Made by a program: the position numbers and the translations under genes
Origin: Oceanospirillaceae bacterium
GTDB taxonomy: Bacteria > Pseudomonadota > Gammaproteobacteria > Pseudomonadales > Balneatricaceae
DNA length: 51,088 bases
Direction of reading: 5' to 3'
Assembly: GCA_013215445.1 (NCBI GenBank)
Contig: JABSRA010000003.1
Coordinates: 4,222 to 55,309, forward strand
Notes under the pieces: generated by a model
The model's input: the letters and a program-made list of their open reading frames with translations, nothing else
The model's database searches: none
Told to the model about the DNA's origin: nothing
In this document: one piece after another, positions 48,405 to 51,088 of the stretch
Numbering within the stretch: position 1 is the stretch's first letter
Layout of the letters: each line of letters starts with the position of its first letter

Positions 48405-48730
48405 CGTATCAGTTTTTAGTATCAACAAGGTTATTAACACCGACCTTCAGGTAAAGTACCCGTCAATGTGGAGACTAATCATAATACATAACAGCTGCTA
48501 TACATAGAGCGTAAGTTAGGGAAGTGGTGATTAATTTTCAAAATGCCCCGACCTAACTGTGCGCCGATTAGAGGGAATTCAACGTAGATTTCTCTAAAAT
48601 TTAGTGGTATCGCCTCTATTTTAAGGGTCCACGGGGCATTAACCGTAAATTTGCTGCCATCATTAATTTAAGTTTAGACTGGGGTAATTGCTCACAAACT
48701 GATTAAATATCATTCGATGCCCGTGCCTGC

Positions 48731-48759
48731 TTGTATATTCTTGGTAGCGGCAGTATAAT
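48731..48759 (+). promoter_or_regulatory. Promoter of the rpsF operon
   Basis: TTGTAT (48731-48736) and a perfect TATAAT (48754-48759) are 17 bases apart, followed by GTCGCGC, a GC-rich discriminator typical of ribosomal promoters under stringent control. The start would be near 48766, about 98 bases before rpsF. Confidence 0.8.
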
Positions 48760-48805
48760 GTCGCGCTCTTTTCAGATAATCTAAGCTTTAAAGAGTATAA
48801 ATATT

Positions 48806-48857
48806 AACCTCCTTGCTTTTGAATCTTGTTATTCAAAGGCTTTTTAACCCGTAGGGA
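48806..48857 (+). promoter_or_regulatory. Structured rpsF leader, candidate S6:S18 control site
   Basis: A perfect hairpin TTTGAAT/ATTCAAA (48818-48837, 6-base loop) lies between ACCTCC at 48807-48812 and the ribosome site GGGAG at 48853-48857. CTCC can pair with GGAG, forming an outer stem that would hide the ribosome site. In several bacteria the S6:S18 complex binds the rpsF leader. A CCG trinucleotide (AACCCGTAG) lies between, as in that motif, but the match is only suggestive. Confidence 0.4.
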
Positions 48858-48863
48858 GCTACA

Positions 48864-49295
48864 ATGCGTCATTACGAAATCGTTTTTATGGTTCATCCGA
48901 ACCAAAGCGAGCAAGTATCAGCGATGGTTGAGCGTTACACAAACGTTATTACTGCAGCAGAAGGTACTGTTCACCGCATGGAAGACTGGGGCCGTCGTCA
49001 ATTGGCATACCCAATCAACAATGCACACAAAGCACATTACATCTTGATGAATATCGAATGCAACCAGGCAACCCTGGATGAGCTCGATAACATGTTCCGT
49101 TACAATGATGCGGTATTACGCAACATGGTAATTCGTCGTAAAACTGCGATCACCGATGTATCTCCAATCAAAGCTGCTGAGTCACGTGAAGAACGTCGTC
49201 CGCGCCGCGAAGATACTCGTCCTAAGCCAGCGCCAGAAGCACCTGCTGCAGCACCTGCTGCAACTGTGACTACTGAAGCTACCACCGCTGAGTAA
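48864..49295 (+). CDS. rpsF: 30S ribosomal protein S6
   Basis: S6 forms a complex with S18 on the 30S platform. The 143 residues include the family core (about 1-97, [18 protein letters not shown] and [21 protein letters not shown]) and a longer C-terminal tail rich in E, R, P and A. In E. coli such a tail receives added glutamates. The gene opens the rpsF–rpsR–membrane protein–rplI operon behind a strong promoter. Confidence 0.97.
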   Translation: MRHYEIVFMVHPNQSEQVSAMVERYTNVITAAEGTVHRMEDWGRRQLAYPINNAHKAHYILMNIECNQATLDELDNMFRYNDAVLRNMVIRRKTAITDVSPIKAAESREERRPRREDTRPKPAPEAPAAAPAATVTTEATTAE

Positions 49296-49324
49296 TTGAA
49301 CCCAAGTTCACTAGGAGATATAAG

Positions 49325-49552
49325 ATGGCTCGTTTTTTTCGTCGTCGTAAGTTTTGTCGTTTCACCGCTGAAGGTGTTACAGAGATAGATTACAAAGATC
49401 TGGATACGTTGAAAGGCTACGTAACAGAGACTGGTAAGATTGTACCAAGTCGTATCACAGGCACCAAAGCTCGTTACCAGCGTCAGTTGGCGACAGCTAT
49501 CAAACGCGCTCGTTTCATCGCGTTGTTGCCTTATACTGACAATCACCAGTAA
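49325..49552 (+). CDS. rpsR: 30S ribosomal protein S18
   Basis: S18 is a 75-residue protein with the usual RRRKFCRF start and the [16 protein letters not shown] and [26 protein letters not shown] blocks. It has one conserved cysteine near the start, not the four of the zinc-binding form. It follows rpsF by 29 bases and precedes a membrane-protein gene by 16. Confidence 0.97.
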   Translation: MARFFRRRKFCRFTAEGVTEIDYKDLDTLKGYVTETGKIVPSRITGTKARYQRQLATAIKRARFIALLPYTDNHQ

Positions 49553-49568
49553 ATAAGGACTTAAGCTT

Positions 49569-50420
49569 ATGCACGCCCTTGCGCAATTTATTCTAAAGGG
49601 TCGTACGCAGGCGATAGTTGTGGCGGTAGTTGCCGCCTTGCTACCACTGCTGTTCTGGATAAGTGCAGCAGCAGTGTGCTTAGTGACTCTTCGTAAAGGA
49701 GCCGCTAAGGGAGGTTTCATTTTTGTCTGGGCAATATTGCCGGCATTGATGTGGTCTCGCCAGGGTGATTATTCGCCTATGATTGTGATTATAGGCAGTT
49801 ATATCCTGGCAATAGTTCTGAGAAATAGCTTATCTTGGCAGCGGGTGATACAAGTTGCGCTAGCAGTAGCTCTGATGGCAGGTTTTCTGCAACAGCAGTT
49901 CAATGGCGAAGTACTTGAGCAAGTTGTCCAAGGTGTGCAAAATTTGATGATGCAGTCATCACCCGGTACAAGTGAACGCTTGTCGGGTGAATCGCAATGG
50001 TTGCTACAGGCGACCTTAGGTGTCTTTGACACTTTACATTTTGCGATGATGCTTTCCAGTGTGCTATTGGCACGCTGGTGGCAATCTTGTTTGTTTAACC
50101 CTGGGGGTTTACAGCGAGAGTTTCATCAATTGCGGCTATCTCCCCAATTCGCATTAACACTAATAGTGTTAATTGTGATCGCTACCAGTAGCGGTGGGGA
50201 ATTTATCAGGTGGGTTCCTATTATGGTTGCACCACTGGTAATAGCGGGACTAGCACTGGCCCACGGCAGTGTAGCGAAACGAAGTTTAGGTAGGTCTTGG
50301 TTGGTGGCATTATATGTCGCCGTGTTTGTACTGGGGCCTTATGTGATTACGATGTTGGTTGTTATTGCTGCAATAGATACACTTGTAGATATTCGCAATA
50401 GGATACCAGCTAGTCAATAA
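49569..50420 (+). CDS. Uncharacterised membrane protein in the ribosomal operon
   Basis: A 283-residue protein with about seven or eight hydrophobic segments, beginning ILKGRTQAIVVAVVAALLPLLFWIS. Pseudomonas and relatives carry a similar membrane gene at this exact position, between rpsR and rplI, resembling the DUF2232 (YybS-like) group. Its function is unknown. No catalytic or binding motif stands out. It is co-directional, 16 bases after rpsR and 43 before rplI, so it must be co-transcribed with ribosomal genes. Whether it has a role in translation or only benefits from the strong promoter cannot be said. Confidence 0.8.
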   Translation: MHALAQFILKGRTQAIVVAVVAALLPLLFWISAAAVCLVTLRKGAAKGGFIFVWAILPALMWSRQGDYSPMIVIIGSYILAIVLRNSLSWQRVIQVALAVALMAGFLQQQFNGEVLEQVVQGVQNLMMQSSPGTSERLSGESQWLLQATLGVFDTLHFAMMLSSVLLARWWQSCLFNPGGLQREFHQLRLSPQFALTLIVLIVIATSSGGEFIRWVPIMVAPLVIAGLALAHGSVAKRSLGRSWLVALYVAVFVLGPYVITMLVVIAAIDTLVDIRNRIPASQ

Positions 50421-50463
50421 GTACTGCGGTGGTTGAAGCTGCAGAACAATAGAGGTTTACGAG

Positions 50464-50916
50464 ATGGAAGTTATTCTACTCGAGAAAATTGGTAAGCTTG
50501 GCGCCCTTGGCGACAAAGTTACTGTAAAGTCAGGTTTTGGTCGTAACTACTTAGTTCCTCAAGGCAAGGCTGTGTCTGCTACTAAAGCAAACGTAGTTAA
50601 GTTTGAAGAGCGTCGTGCTGGACTTGAAAAAATTGCAGGCGAAAAACTAGCTGCTGCACAGGTTCGTGCTACTGCACTAGAAGAGTTTACCTTAGAAATC
50701 AGCTCAAAAGCTGGTGAAGAAGGCAAGCTTTTCGGTTCTATCGGTACTCGCGATCTTGCTGAAGCGCTGGCTGCTGCAGGTCAAACTGTAGACAAGAGTG
50801 AAATACGTCTTCCAGAGGGCGCGTTGCGTCACACTGGCGAGTTCGCGATCACTATACACTTGCACAGCGAAGTTAACGCTGTAATTACTGTTAACGTGGT
50901 TGGCGCAAAAGCTTAA
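50464..50916 (+). CDS. rplI: 50S ribosomal protein L9
   Basis: L9 extends from the L1 stalk base on a long helix. The 150 residues show the conserved N-domain ([19 protein letters not shown] and [11 protein letters not shown]), the connecting helix (about 40-75) and the C-domain with [14 protein letters not shown] and an IHLHSEV segment. It is the last gene of the operon, followed by a terminator at 50944-50981. Confidence 0.98.
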   Translation: MEVILLEKIGKLGALGDKVTVKSGFGRNYLVPQGKAVSATKANVVKFEERRAGLEKIAGEKLAAAQVRATALEEFTLEISSKAGEEGKLFGSIGTRDLAEALAAAGQTVDKSEIRLPEGALRHTGEFAITIHLHSEVNAVITVNVVGAKA

Positions 50917-50943
50917 TTAAGCACTCGCTAACTTAACAGTTAT

Positions 50944-50981
50944 AAAAGCATCGTTTGAGTTTACTTTTACGGTGCTTTTTT
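50944..50981 (+). terminator. Intrinsic terminator after rplI
   Basis: AAAAGCATCG (50944-50953) pairs with CGGTGCTTTT (50970-50979, one wobble), followed by Ts. It ends the rpsF operon. I see no gene in the remaining 107 bases of the window. Confidence 0.85.
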
Positions 50982-51088
50982 GTGCCTGAAAAATACGTCT
51001 GTAAAGGTTAGGGAAGCAGCGAACAAGTCCCAGACGCCCCTGGCGTACAGGATTGTTTGTGATTGAGGCAATGGCTACAGGCGGGCTG

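Larger units (their letters stand above)
48405..48863. other. Divergent region between the Lrp gene and rpsF
   Basis: This 459-base gap holds no gene. A 9-bp inverted pair AATGCCCCG (48542-48550) and CGGGGCATT (48632-48640) is separated by 81 bases. The rpsF promoter and leader occupy 48731-48863. Confidence 0.5.

Overview
The window looks like a chromosome segment of a free-living, probably marine gammaproteobacterium. The gene order secG–tRNA-Leu(GAG)–tRNA-fMet–rimP–nusA–infB–rbfA–truB–rpsO–pnp, the order carA–carB–greA–yhbY–rlmE–ftsH–folP–glmM–tpiA, and the rpsF–rpsR–(membrane protein)–rplI block with an extra membrane gene are typical of Pseudomonas/Cellvibrio-like lineages. Genus-level placement is an inference. 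I see no phage, insertion sequence, CRISPR array, integrase or toxin–antitoxin system. It is mostly core genome, with one sugar-use cluster at the left.

Positions 1–11450: an OsmC-type gene, then a minus-strand cluster running right to left. The cluster holds a sugar-binding protein, two permeases, an ABC ATPase, a Gfo/Idh oxidoreductase, NagB, a BadF-type amino-sugar kinase and NagA. A plus-strand GntR/UTRA regulator and an O-acetyltransferase lie beyond it. Together they would import an amino sugar (GlcNAc or a GlcNAc-containing oligosaccharide), phosphorylate it, deacetylate it and deaminate it to fructose-6-phosphate. The cluster's larger gaps are packed with stem-loops that lack U-tracts, and TGGTATT boxes lie upstream of the binding-protein gene.

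Positions 11600–22800: a YaiI/UPF0178 gene, moaA, an unknown gene, dtd, prfB (without the programmed frameshift), lysS, carAB and greA, then yhbY on the other strand. A 413-base gap before carA holds a candidate promoter with a perfect operator-like palindrome, a 32-codon leader peptide and a terminator overlapping the end of that peptide. It looks like a transcription attenuator.

Positions 22900–38870: the rlmE–ftsH–folP–glmM–tpiA–secG run, two tRNA genes, a decayed partial copy of tRNA-fMet, and the rimP–nusA–infB–rbfA–truB–rpsO–pnp run. The nusA operon leader holds two intrinsic-terminator hairpins right after a promoter-like -10 box.

Positions 38900–51088: a secreted unknown protein, a chemotaxis receptor without a periplasmic domain, a CPA2 cation/proton antiporter, mutS, a 3-hydroxyacyl-CoA-dehydrogenase-like gene with an Lrp/AsnC regulator, and the rpsF operon. 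mutS has an in-frame ochre codon just before its conserved N-terminal block, so the annotated frame can only start at an internal GTG. The junction between the antiporter and mutS holds a scrambled tandem duplication of both gene ends.

The strongest items for follow-up are the mutS ochre codon, the carAB leader, the nusA leader, the tRNA-fMet relic with its unusual parent tRNA, and the antiporter/mutS duplication. I found no clear evidence of a wholly new defence or mobile system.
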